The translations under genes and the position numbers were made by a program. Positions 33,659-44,333 of a DNA stretch of 64,000 bases are shown here, one piece after another. The notes beneath the pieces were generated by a model. It ran no database searches. It was not told where the DNA came from and was given only the letters and a program-made list of their open reading frames with translations. Position 1 is the first letter of the stretch; the number at the start of each line of letters is the position of its first letter. The DNA lies in the NCBI GenBank assembly GCA_033032865.1, contig JAWHQI010000099.1:4267501-4331500 (forward strand). Direction: 5' to 3'. The stretch comes from Dactylorhiza incarnata (lineage: Eukaryota; Streptophyta; Magnoliopsida; Asparagales; Orchidaceae).

Positions 33659-35264
33659 TAAAAGTACGCAGTGTGCCTCTGAGAATCCTCTAGAAGGGGG
33701 TGGGGGAAGGGGTGAATAGAGATTTAAAATATTTTCTATTCTATTTATGCACACACAATAAAAACACTACGTATTATCATTCAGCAAAACCAAGGACAAA
33801 ATAAAATAAATACAGTTGGCTGAAAATAAACACCAAATAAATAAGTAGGGACAGCACAGAAAATCACAAGACAAAAGACACCAGAATTTTTATAGAGGTT
33901 CCCCCAAATGTGGGTACTCCTCTCTTCTACCTCCTTGGTAGGATTGCACAACCTGTGCATGAGTCTTTTGATAAGGAGACTCTTAGTACCATTGAGTCTT
34001 TTCATAAGGAGACTCTTAGAACCACTGAGTTTTTTGATATGGAGACTCTTAGAAACATTGAATCCTTTGAAAGAGGGATTAATTAAACTCTTTTACAGTG
34101 TGAAGAATATGGAAAAGAAAGAAGGAAGACGAAGAAAAGAATTCTGTTCTCAGAATTCTTTAAAAGCTTTTTCTCAAGTTCAGGTTCTGTTTGATTTTCA
34201 CTAGATCTGTTGATGATGAACCCTTGATTATGATTGTGATGATTTGCAAGGGTTATTTATTCAGATCATTTTCTCTGAAAGCATCTTGTAATCTGGCTGT
34301 TGAGTGGTGAAGAAGAAGAAGCAGCTAAATATGTCTCCTATGTAGAGAGAGCACTGTATTTCTGTCTTAGGGTTGGAGAGGAGAAGAAGCCCTATTCGAC
34401 AGAATGCAATAATGTAATAACTCTATTATTTTCTTCTCCTCTTTTTGTATACTTATTATGTATGATTGGGATTTCAAAAACCTTTCTTCTTTTGGGCTGT
34501 CCTAAAAAGGAATTGATCTTTCCCACTTATTTTTCTTTCTTCTTTTATTCTCGACCCGTCCATCAATTTTGAATACCTTCCAAAAGTGATTTGTTGTGTC
34601 CTGGAAAGCTCCATTCTATTCTTTGCAATAAACGAGCCAGTGGAGAACTTTCTCTAGCATGGTGGTCCTTCTGAAAAGTTCTCAAAAGGACATCAGAAAA
34701 AGCTTCATTTTCTGACTATATTCGACGCTGCGTCGACTTCATCATTCTTCATGTCGACGTACCTCTGAGTTCTTATCAACATAGCTTCAAATTCCTTCTT
34801 AGCTTTGGCTGAACTCAGATGTCGACACTATGTTGATTCCTTATCGACGTATCCGTCAAGTTGAAGACTTGGACTTTGAGCTTTAACTTCTGCGTCAAAT
34901 TGTAGTCAAAGTTGCATCGACTTCTTGAATTGCTTTGAAAAGCTCTTCCTTCTGCGTCGAGTTCCTTTCAACGTTGCGTCAACTTGAATTATACTTCGAC
35001 AGCCTGAATAAGTTTCTTGGACTTCTAGTCAGAGTTGCGTCGATATCAATTTGAAGTTGCATCGACTTTCATTTGACGTAAGTCTTAACTTAACTTATTT
35101 TTTGATTGTCTTGACTTGGTCTTGACACTCTAAGGTGAGTGTGACATCCTAAGACATCTAATGACAAATTTACCCTTACTATATAATGTGGGTAATACAA
35201 CTTAAGAGGTAAAATCACTTATAGATAATTTGTTAAGTTAAATCAAAATGAGGTTTTCCCAACA
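33659..35264 (-). repeat. COP-B 5' LTR
   Basis: It is 1,606 bp and aligns with 18488-20038. It has three rather than two copies of the 33-bp repeat (33958-34060). The word array is at 34720-35090. The LTRs differ by many substitutions and small indels, so COP-B is much older than ASP-2. Confidence 0.9.
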
Positions 35265-35269
35265 GCAAG

Positions 35270-36608
35270 TGGGACTATTACACATGAACTGCTCCCTAGG
35301 GATGAATGGACAGATGTGGAACATAATGCAAAATCCTGTGATGCTAAGGCTATGAATATACAAGTATCCACTATGTCAGATGACATATTTCAGGAAGTGG
35401 CTGAATGCCAGTCTACAAAATAAATATGAGATACAATGATCAGTTTAGTTGAAGAAAGCTCTGATGAAAGGAAGGAACAGAAGAATGGAAGAAGTTTCAT
35501 AGCTGAAACCTAGAGTGACTCAGAACCTGAGTCATGTTCCTCATCTACAACTGAGCAAGAAGGTGTGCTCAAGAAGCCTGTCTGATGGCTTTGGAGGCCT
35601 CCTCAGATAATGAAGAAGATCATGTATCATATTTTGATAATTTTGATTTCTCTTCCAATGAATTTAAAACTTGCTTTAAAGAGTTCTGCAAAGATCAATT
35701 AGAGGCAGAAAATCAAATAAAAATACTTAGGAAAGAGTTAAAAGAACTAAAAAGTAAAAGGATATAAGAAAATCATCACTATGATAATCAACTCAGGATT
35801 GAGGTAGGAGAGTTAAGAAAACAAATATATGAAATTAATGCTGAAAATCTAACACTAAAGGATGAAAATCATCACTATGATAATCAAATCAGGATTGATT
35901 GTAGGAGAGTTAAGAAAATAAATAGATAAAACAAAAGATGAAAATCAAACACTTAAAGAAGAGCTTACAAAGGCAAAAGCCTTTGAAGACTCACTCAATG
36001 GAGGAGTCAAAAACTCAAAGACATCACACAAAATCTCTCCATGAGATTTAAACATCTTGGTTTAGGAGAATAACCATCCACTAGCGCAGAAGTCCCTAGG
36101 AGACCTGCCTGGAATAATCCAGTAATTTTTGTTGGATCTAGTGAGAATCAAGTAAATGAAAACAGTGAAAGTTGTGAAGAATTACATGATCATCCTGATA
36201 AAGTTATAATATTTAATAGGGTGAACATTAATAATCAACAAGGAATACCAACCAAACTTCTAGTAGAAAAATCCATAAACAATAATCATCTTGATAAAAT
36301 CACTACATTTAATAAATTGAATCCAACTAATGAAAGGAAAACTCTAGGAAAAAACAATTCAGGAAAACCAATGAATCTCAATCAAAGAACTAAAACTATA
36401 AGAAAAATCATTAGGCACACTACAGATCTGCTATATCAAGATGTATTTTATGCAAATTTCAAATATCAGATAATAAACATTGGTTAAATAGATCTATCTT
36501 ATGTCATCCAATAGTGTATCATGAAAGACCCTCTTATTCTTTCATATCTCCTTATAATGGTAAAAGCAAAGGACCCAAGGTAATCTGGGTACCCTCTAAT
36601 GTTTGAGC
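35270..36608 (+). pseudogene. COP-A gag, continuation after COP-B
   Basis: The frame reads SGTITHELLPRDEW, SDDIFQEVAECQSTK, then acidic and coiled-coil-like stretches (LEAENQIKILRKELKELKSK), PAWNNPVIFVGS, VIIFNRVNINNQQGIP and finally GPKVIWVPSNV near 36600. The WVPS motif normally sits just before the protease in Sirevirus polyproteins. There are several stops and frame changes (35421, 35766, 35926, 36054). Nothing of protease or later domains follows. Confidence 0.8.
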
Positions 36609-37280
36609 TACTTGTGTAGGATAAGGTAGGATCCTTCCTAAGAGATAATGGAGGCGGAAGGAAGAACTCGGGCTTAATAAAGAACTAAATCCAATAAAGG
36701 GAGTGATTTCTTCTCTGAATTCCATTGTTATTTTCTTTGGTTCATGAAAATAATAGTATAAATATTATTTTCAATAAAAATCATTGCTGGGAAAAACAGC
36801 AAGAACTTTCTAAGAAAATAAATCTGTTTATTAAAAGTTGCGTCGAATAGAATTTGACGTACCGTTGAATTCTACTCGACTTCTTCTTCGAGAGCAAGAT
36901 GAACAGATAATTTGAATAGCATTCGACGTGACATTGACTTCATATCGACGCATACATCAATTTAATAGTTGCTCATCAAATTCGAAGGTGCGTCGATTTC
37001 TAATCGATGCAACATCGAAATGACAAGCAACTCAGTTTCACTTCTATAAACTGCTTCAACACATTTTGGTGTGCTGACTATTAATCTTTGTCGACGGTGC
37101 TTTGAATAAAACCCTAAGTTGCGATGAATCATCTTCTTTTGAGCAACTTAGGCGTCGAATTCATTATGATTTCGAATTCCCTCCTTCTTGCTCTCGTGCT
37201 TTCTTTCTCCTCAGCTCTCTTATATTTTGTCTCTCTTTCTCTCTCTCTCTTTTATTTGTAGGTACTTCAGCTCAAAATCA
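36609..37280 (+). other. COP-A spacer with word array and candidate 3' splice site
   Basis: The region replaces pol. From 36840 to 37110 it holds TCGACGCA and TGCGTCGA inverted words. From 37214 a 45-nt pyrimidine-rich tract leads to TTTGTAG|GTACTTCAG (AG at 37260-37261), 20 nt before the env-like ATG. COP-B has the same TAG|GTAC sequence before its ATG. Confidence 0.65.
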
Positions 37281-39088
37281 ATGGCTCCACCTAAGGTGAA
37301 CTCTGGGTTCGATGTGGATGCGAAATCATTCAACGCAGCATCTGATAACTTCAAAGCCATTCTCGGCTTATTTCATAATGTTGGATTGACAAAGATGATC
37401 TCAACAAAGTGCAAAATCTATGATGTTGAGTTGACAGAGATGAAGGACAACATTCACCTAGGAGATGATGCATCCCTCAATGGGAGAATCTCAGGAACTG
37501 ACATTAATATTTCAGAGGAAATGTTATCTCACACATTTGACTTACCAATAGGTGATGAGTCCGATGAACTGACAGGGGAAGAAATCAGTAAGGCATTGCA
37601 GATAAAGCAGTTTAGAAATGACAAGCCAATCAATCTTAAGAAGAATGACTTTTCTGAAGAATACAAATTCCTGACAGACATTATAGGCAAGGTTCTACTA
37701 TGTAAAATCTCTGCTCATGATGCAATTCCCAAACAACTACTACAAGTAATAGGAGTTCTGGTTCTGAACAAAAAGATAAACTAGGGGAGGTTTCTTCTGA
37801 AGATGATAGGACACAAATATGCTAATAAGGAGAATTCTTACATGAGAATAATGAGCCATGTTTTTCTCCATCAATATCCAAATGTATGCAAGTCAAAAGG
37901 AGTGTCTATTCCTCCAGGAAAGAGAATGAACATTAGAATCTTCTCCAAGTGGACCAGGCAAAGCCTAAAGCCTGGTCAGGCAGTTCCCTCTCCTCCTTCT
38001 CAAACTCCTCAAGATCAAGAGACAATTCTACCAGACCCTCTAGCACAGGACATTCCAGCAGCCCAACAAGGTATAATCCCAGATAATACTACTGCTCATG
38101 ATTTCCAGTCCATCCCATCTACTACAGCCCCAGAACCTCCATCACGGATCTCTATCGAACAACCACAACGACAACTATCCATCACCCCTCCTACAGAAAA
38201 TCCTCAAGACATCCATTTTCTTGATGACAGATCTCCCCTATCTCAATCTGACATAACTCCATAGAATAATCAATCACTATCACCAATATACCAAAATCTT
38301 CTAGACTTCAATGAGGATTCCACAACAATTCCTCCAGTTATCCTATCCTCACCAACTCTTACCACACCCCTTATCTCTACCACACATCCTACTCCTTCCT
38401 TTGACATTGAACAAGTGATTTCAAAAGCAGTAGGATTGGCTACTAGCACAATTGCTGACCTACTAGCCACTCAAGCCAGAAAGTTTAATAAGAAGTACTC
38501 CCAGATGGAGACAGAGCTGCAAGAATAAAAAGAGTCCCTCCTGTCACTCAAATCAATTGTACCCTCCTCCATGATAACTACATATTTCTTAACCTCCCTT
38601 GTATGTACGGTTCAGAAGGGGGAGAGGATCCAAGAGGAGGAGAGGCTTATTCAAGGAAATGTTAGTGACCAGGAGAAGGACAAGAGTGTACAAGAAGAGA
38701 TTGTTCCAAATACCCCAGCTGCTGATATTCCTGATCCCAACAAACTCACTATTTTTCAAACAGGAATAGAACAGGAGGAGCTTCATGCAGGAACTCAGGG
38801 GGAGATATCTACATTAAACCAGGGGGAGCATGGGGAGATGCTTGTATCAATCCAGTGGGAGCCCTTAGAAAAAATCAGCTCTTGGATGAGGTTGCAAAGA
38901 TTGCTAAGGAGGCTGCTCTAACTGTTGAACAAGATGCGCAATCCCAGGGCGAGCCTCCCAAAGAGAATGAAACTCATCAAGATGCTGTCAAGGCTACTGA
39001 AGAAGAAGACGAGCCAATGAAATTTGCACCAAGAAATGTAATACCACAAGTGTTCTTAAGGAAGAGGAAAGCTCCAGAAGAACTATAG
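37281..39088 (+). pseudogene. COP-A env-like ORF
   Basis: The ATG at 37281 begins MAPPKVNSGFDVDAKS. One frame runs to 38921 with nonsense codons at 37782 (TAG after LNKKIN), 38262 (TAG) and 38526 (TAA). A frameshift near 38850 is needed to reach the tail (EDEPMKFAPRNVIP, FLRKRKAPEEL) and stop at 39086. The N-terminal ~200 residues (ISGTDINISEEMLSHTFDLP, FLTDIIGKVLLCKISAHDAI) resemble the COP-C protein (ILSDIVGKAILCKPGSHDTI, by position) and the domain seen in other plant retroelement third ORFs. The middle is Pro/Thr/Ser-rich. Near 38800-38840 AGGGGGAG motifs are translated as QGE. No signal peptide or clear membrane segment is visible, so an envelope role is unsupported. Confidence 0.75.
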
Positions 39089-39306
39089 TATTATACATGT
39101 GAACAAATGATATTTTATCATCTGGTGGATACAATTACCATGATTTTGATAATCAATATGATTTCTTGAAAGCCTATCATACTGTCTATGTGTTTACAAT
39201 GACGTTATTGATCTATGTATAGTTGTTTGTATTTAATTTTATGTCAATGTTTGTTTGAAATCACTTAATCAAATTGTAAAATTTGTTAAGATAAATATAG
39301 GGAGAT

Positions 39307-40986
39307 TGTTGGGAAAAACACTTGTGATTTATCTAAGAAATTACTTAAAGTGATTTTCATCAGTTAGGTTATATTACTCATATTGTATAGAAAGGGTAAA
39401 ATGGTCATTAGATGTCCGAGGATGTCACACTCACCTTAGAGTGTTAAGATCAGGTCAAGATAATCCCAAAATCAGTAAGTCAAGACTTGTGTCGAATGGA
39501 AGTCGATGCAACCTCGACTTGATGTCGACGCAACTCTGACTAGTTGTCGAAGCAACTCAGACTGACTGTCGAAGTATCAAGTAAAGTCGACGCAATGTCA
39601 AAATGATCTCGACGCAGAAGACAGAGCTTGTCAAAGCTATATCAGAAGTCGATGCAACATCGAAAAGAACTCGACGCAGAAGGAAGAGCCTGTCCAAGCC
39701 ATCTCAGAAGTCGACGCAACTTCGACTTCAATTTGACGCAGAAGATAAAGTTCAAGTCCAAGTGTTCAACTTGACGGACATGTAGATAAGTAATCGACAC
39801 AAAGTCGATATCTGAGTTCAACCAGAGGTTAGAAGGAATTCGAAGCTACTTCTATATGAACTAAGAGGTGTGTCGCTATGTTGAAAGATGAAGTCAACAC
39901 ATCGTCGAATATAGACAGAAGTAGAAGGTTTTCTGCTATCCTTTCTAATACCTTTTCAGAAGATCTACAAAGCTGAAGACTGTTCTCCAATGACTCGTTT
40001 ATTGTCAAGAATGGAATGGAGTAATCTAGAAATACAACATAGACATTCTTGGAAGTTATTTAAATCAGATGGACGGGTCAGGAACAAAATTAGAAGGAAA
40101 TATCAATTATCCCATGGACATTCCTTCTTAGGACAACCCAGAAGATGAAAGAAATTCAAATTCAAATGATAGAGAATAAGTATGCTGAGGAGAGAAGAAA
40201 ATGACAACCAATTCATTCATTATTATTTCTGTCGAAATAGTGCTTCTTCTTCCTTCTCCTTCAACCATAAGATAGAACAGAAGAAGATCTCTCTCTGCAC
40301 AGGAAAATAGCAACACAACTGCTCTTTCTTCATCATCACATAGCAGTAAGTCTATAAGAGTGCTCAGAGAATCAGGATAAAGCTCATAACCCTTGCGATC
40401 ATCACAATCATAAGCAAGGGTTCATCATATTCAGATCCTGTGATAAATAGAAGCAACAGTTCAAAGAAATAACTTCTGAAGAATTCTGACACCAGAATTC
40501 TATACTCTTCTTTCTTTCTTCTCCTTCATTCACCAACTGTAAAGAGTTTTAAGAATCCCTCTTTCAAAGAATTCAGTGGTTCTAAGAGTCTCCTTATCAA
40601 AAGACTCAGTGGTTCTAAGAGTCTCCTTATCAAAAGACTCAGTGGTTCTGAGAGTCTCCTTATCAAAAGACTCAGTGGTTCTACGAGTATCCTTATCAAA
40701 AGACTCATGCACAGTGAGTGCAATCCTACCAGGGAGGTAGAAGAGTAGACTACCCACATTTTGGGGAACCATTATAAAAATCCTGTGTCTTCTGGATTGA
40801 TTTTCTGTGCTATCCCAATTCAATGTTTTCTGTATTTATATTTTCTGCATATACTTTATTTTATTTTGGTAGTGTTGATTGCATATTACTTAATAGTTTA
40901 TTGTGTGTGCACATTTAGGGTATTAAGTATTTAATACTCTATTCAACCCCTCTAGAGAATACTCAGAGACACACTGAAAACTTTCG
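39307..40986 (+). repeat. COP-A 3' LTR
   Basis: The PPT (AAATATAGGGAGAT) precedes TGTTGGGAAAAACAC at 39307. The word array is at 39480-39800, and four 33-bp repeats lie at 40572-40707. The last bases are CTTTCG where family members have CTTTCA. The target duplication gattc follows. From 39089 to 39306 is unremarkable AT-rich 3' sequence. Confidence 0.9.
40572..40707 (+). repeat. 33-bp tandem repeat in the COP-A/B LTR
   Basis: Four near-identical units (GTGGTTCTAAGAGTCTCC, then TTATCAAAAGACTCA) occur. Copy number varies among the four COP-A/COP-B LTRs: 4, 4 (split by ASP-1), 2 and 3. AAGAGTCT and AGACTC arms could pair. Confidence 0.85.
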
Positions 40987-40991
40987 GATTC

Positions 40992-42110
40992 TTGTCGATT
41001 AAGAGAGAACACATTTGGTTGAGTTGGAGGATACTGGGATGCAGACGACTCCGCTTCTTTCTCTATCTCCGCATATGAAGCATCAACCTTTTTTTTCACC
41101 TTCGGAAGAACACTACAACACTCGCAGGCAATGTTTCCCACCTTGCCGCAAATATAGCAAGTGAGCGAACCTCACCCAGTAGTTTCTCCCGGCACAACAG
41201 AGGGGTTTGGCTCCGAAAATATAAACTTCTTCTTGTACCTTCGGAACCTAAACTTTGTAGAGCTCCGCTCCTTGAATTCCAGTTTCTTTGCACTTAGGCC
41301 ATTCTTTCTTTTGACCCTTTTCATATCCAGTTCCAAAGATCTAGCAGTATTGGCCAAGGTGAGAAAATCAAATGCCATCGGGCCTGCTAGGAGCAGCCTC
41401 AGGTCATCTCGCAGACCTTCATAGAACATGTTTGTTTTTTCTCCTCATTCTCCAGCATCTCTCCAGTATAGTTGTTAAGCCTAGTAAACATATGGAAGTA
41501 ATTGTCTACCGAATGATTGCTTTGAGTTAGAATGAGGTTGGGTTTAGCAAAGCGATGTGGTGGGCAGAAGGAATGCAACGCTATAGGAAAATCTTCTCGA
41601 ACTCTTTCCACGAGATATCAATAATTTCCTTTCCTGTGAAATTATGCATTTCCACATCTTCCCACCAAAGCAGTGCTTCCCCCTTCAAAAGGAAAGTTGA
41701 TAAGGTAACTTTCTTCACTTCTTCCATCTCCATATCTGTCAAGGTTCGCTTTATCCTAGAGAGACAATCTTCAGCTTCAATTGTGGATTCTATCCCTGAG
41801 AATGATGGAGGATCAAAGCCATAAAGTGCTTCAACTATTGGTCCATCGCGCATTTCACCACTACCGTCTCTTCAGATTCGCGTCAAACAGCAACCGGCTC
41901 AACTACGCCAACTGTCTCCGGGGCCACGCAGAGGGTAGGAGGTTGTACATGCCTTCCTTGTTGTGCATTGATAAAATCAAACCCGACTTCAACAACCAAC
42001 CGTATCATTTCAGCAGAAGGTGGGGTTGTAGGCACCTCAGTAGATGCACTACTCTCTGCAAAGTGATGGGGTTAGGACTGCCCCACACCACTCCTAGTCG
42101 CCTATAATTG
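40992..42110 (-). pseudogene. GYP4b gag
   Basis: The minus strand reads the retrotransposon gag domain: EALYGFDPPSFSGIES, AEDCLSRIKRTL, LSTFLLKGEALLWWEDV and SWKEFEKIF, then a knuckle-like CYICGKVGNIACEC in which His is replaced by Asn. Frameshifts near 41580 and 41400 and several stops break it. It parallels the GYP4a gag at 55880-56700, so the two are copies of one family. From 42111 to 42261 is the 5' leader (AAATTCTTTTAGGGGG on minus). Confidence 0.85.
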
Positions 42111-42279
42111 CGCCGCACATAATTTAGTGACTAACATCATAAAAAAATTTCATTCATAATTGGATATTCGTTGTATATTATCATTTTAAGGTGACACACT
42201 ACACCTACTCTCCACCCCCTAAAAGAATTTCACCACAAATTCAGAAGACATCGGACTAACCCGTAAGCTGATACCAAAT

Positions 42280-43100
42280 TGTAACACCATGAATGTAACA
42301 AACAATATAACAGTAGTTCCCACCGGGAACCTACACCATATCGAGTACACAAATACGCACCGCAGAGATAAAAGACAGCAGAAACATTTTATATAATTAA
42401 CACGAATGTCCACAGTATCACTAGGAATGAACACACAACCAATTGTTTGGCCTTAAGGCCTTATATGCTTTTGAACAAAAGTGTACATAGTAGTCTACAT
42501 GGTTTTCATACTTCGGCACGCATGCCGACAATACATGAAAACTACAGAGCAAACTTGGCCTTCGAGGGCCAGCTCAACACTGGTCTTCAGCCTGCTATTT
42601 CCTGCTCAGCTCGCTAATACCTATACTATCCACAAAAAAGTGGTAAATAAGGGTCATCTATGAGCTAATCAAAAACCATGTAATTATCCCACACCCACCA
42701 GCCATTCTAGCCGACTCCATGGCGATGGTACCGCACTCCTGCAAGCAAGCCATACAGGCTATATATATACCAAATGAAAGTGAAACTACTCTAAACATAG
42801 TGAAGTTTCAAGCATGATGTTGGTTGGTCTAACAGAAGGTTCCTTCAACTGCCTAAGCATAAGGCTAACCAACATCAATCACAAACGTTGGTTTGCACGA
42901 CCACACGTCTTCATGCTCTCAAGGCATATTTAAGTGAACTATAACACGAGCAGTTCCGCCACTCAAAGTATTGTCAACTCAGATTCCGTTTGAGCAATTT
43001 ACTAGTCAAGCGCATCAGCTCTGACTCAGTCTCTCCCATGCTAACAATGATACTTTTCTCAAGCCGTCGAGCTGAACAACATGGTGCATGTTCGATTCAG
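42280..43100 (-). repeat. GYP4 LTR between GYP4a pol and GYP4b gag
   Basis: The minus strand ends TGGTGTTACA at 42280, and after three bases comes a PBS, TGGTATCAGCTTACGG (42262-42276), an initiator-Met type with a variant tail. A TATA box lies inside. The upstream boundary is uncertain (about 43050-43200) because GYP4a integrase sequence fades into it. Only one LTR lies between two element bodies, so it serves as 3' LTR of one and 5' LTR of the other. No inverted-word array is visible here. Confidence 0.65.
42761..42769 (-). promoter_or_regulatory. TATA box of the GYP4 LTR
   Basis: The minus strand reads GGTATATATATAGCC about 480 bp before the LTR end. Confidence 0.5.
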
Positions 43101-43229
43101 CTAGTGCCCTTTGTTCAAATCACCATGTCTAGACAAACACAATGCGGGAATAGCTTTACGTCAGCCCGTTCATCAACAAACATGCTACACACCTTATCCA
43201 CTCGATAGGACATAGGCTTCATGATCACA

Positions 43230-44333
43230 ACCATCATAGGAGGTCCAAGTGCACTCCACTATGGATATGTGGAGTGGTTTGCATTCTACCATCATAACAA
43301 TGGGGTTTCTACTAAGTGCACTTGGTCAAATGAGTCTCGTACATCAATTCCTCCCATAATTTCCCAAAATTTAGGACGCGCAACCGGCTGTCTTTCCACA
43401 GAAGACCATAGTCGAAGGAGAAATCAACATTTTACCCATCCACAGTCTCTGTAACATAACGATTCATGCCTTTATCGAGCTCCAAGGACTGATGGATCCG
43501 ATCCGCAAGAACGCACTACACCTTGGTCCAGTTCAAGCATGCACTAGCAAATTTCCTCCTATCGATACACTGAATCGAAAGGGACTCCAAGTCACTAATT
43601 AGATGCTCATCATGCATCTGAAACCAGTTTTCTTGTATAGAAGCCCTCCGACTTAACACATTTGCGACAAGATTTACCTTCCTAAGAGTGTAATGAATAT
43701 CGAAGGTGTAGTCCCCAAGGAACTCCATCCACTTCCTCTGTCGCATATTCAATTCCTTTTGATTTAACAGATACTTAAAGCTCTTATGGTCTGTAAAGAT
43801 GTCAATCTTCACGCCATATAAATAATTTCGTCATAACTTAAGAGTGAATATTACGGCCGCCAACTCCAAGTCGTGGACCAGGTATTTCCTCTCTTGCACT
43901 TTCAATTGGCGAGAGCCATAAGCAATAACCTTCCAAACAAAAGAAGAGTCCTTGAGGCATCAATATAGAATTCATAGCCTTCCGTACCACATGGCGAACA
44001 CAAAAATGACGTTGTGGTCAGATGGCCCTTTAATTCCTCAAAAGCTTGGCGCATGCTGGCGACCAAATGAACTTATGCTCCTTCCTAGTCAACATTATGA
44101 GAGGTAGTGCTATCCTCAAAATGTTCTCTACGAAGCACCTATATTAGCCAGAAAATCCTAAGAAACTTCATACTTCTACCATATTAGTCAACACAGGCTA
44201 CTCTCGTATAGCAACTATCTTTCCTGGATCCACTACAATACCCTCTCCACTTACCACATGACCTAGGAATGCCACTGATGATATCCAAAACTCATATTTA
44301 GAGAACTTGGCATAAAACTAACTTGTTGGGAAA
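43230..44333 (-). pseudogene. GYP4a RT C-part, RNase H and integrase N-remnant
   Basis: Below the COP-C insertion the minus strand continues RT ([30 protein letters not shown]), then RNase H (IDIFTDHKSFKYLLNQKELN, MRQRKWMEFLGDYTFDIHY, VNLVANVLSRR). After one stop comes an integrase N-remnant (FSFDYGLLWKDSRLRV). The catalytic D of FTDHKS is present. The integrase core is gone before the LTR. Stops and shifts throughout. Confidence 0.88.

Larger units (their letters stand above)
18488..35264 (-). mobile_element. COP-B: Sirevirus-type element, minus strand, hosting ASP-2
   Basis: LTRs at 18488-20038 (3') and 33659-35264 (5') belong to the COP-A family. The flanking duplication is gcaag at 18483-18487 and 35265-35269. 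Read on the minus strand the order is PBS remnant, truncated gag, protease, integrase, RT (split by ASP-2), RNase H, env-like remnant, PPT. The protease-integrase-RT-RNase H order is that of Ty1/copia. Without ASP-2 it is about 9.2 kb. Many stops make it inactive. Confidence 0.92.
11599..40986 (+). mobile_element. COP-A: Sirevirus-type Ty1/copia element lacking pol, with two nested insertions
   Basis: Both LTRs start TGTTGGGAAAAAC, at 11599 and 39307. The element is flanked by gattc on both sides (11594-11598 and 40987-40991). After subtracting ASP-1 and COP-B it is about 7.7 kb: LTR, PBS, gag in two pieces, an env-like ORF, PPT, LTR. No protease, integrase, RT or RNase H codons remain between the gag end (about 36600) and the env-like ORF, so it is a non-autonomous derivative. 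The env-like third ORF and AGGGGGAG-rich 3' region are Sirevirus traits. Confidence 0.9.

Noticed and set aside
37188..37280. In-frame upstream start of the COP-A env-like ORF giving a hydrophobic signal-like N-terminus
   Set aside because: The hydrophobic residues come from the pyrimidine tract of the candidate splice acceptor. The ATG at 37281 is the one conserved in COP-B.
40526..40823. ORFs with repeated SFDKETLRTTE
   Set aside because: This is the 33-bp tandem repeat of the COP-A LTR read in an open frame. No coding signal lies beyond the repeat.
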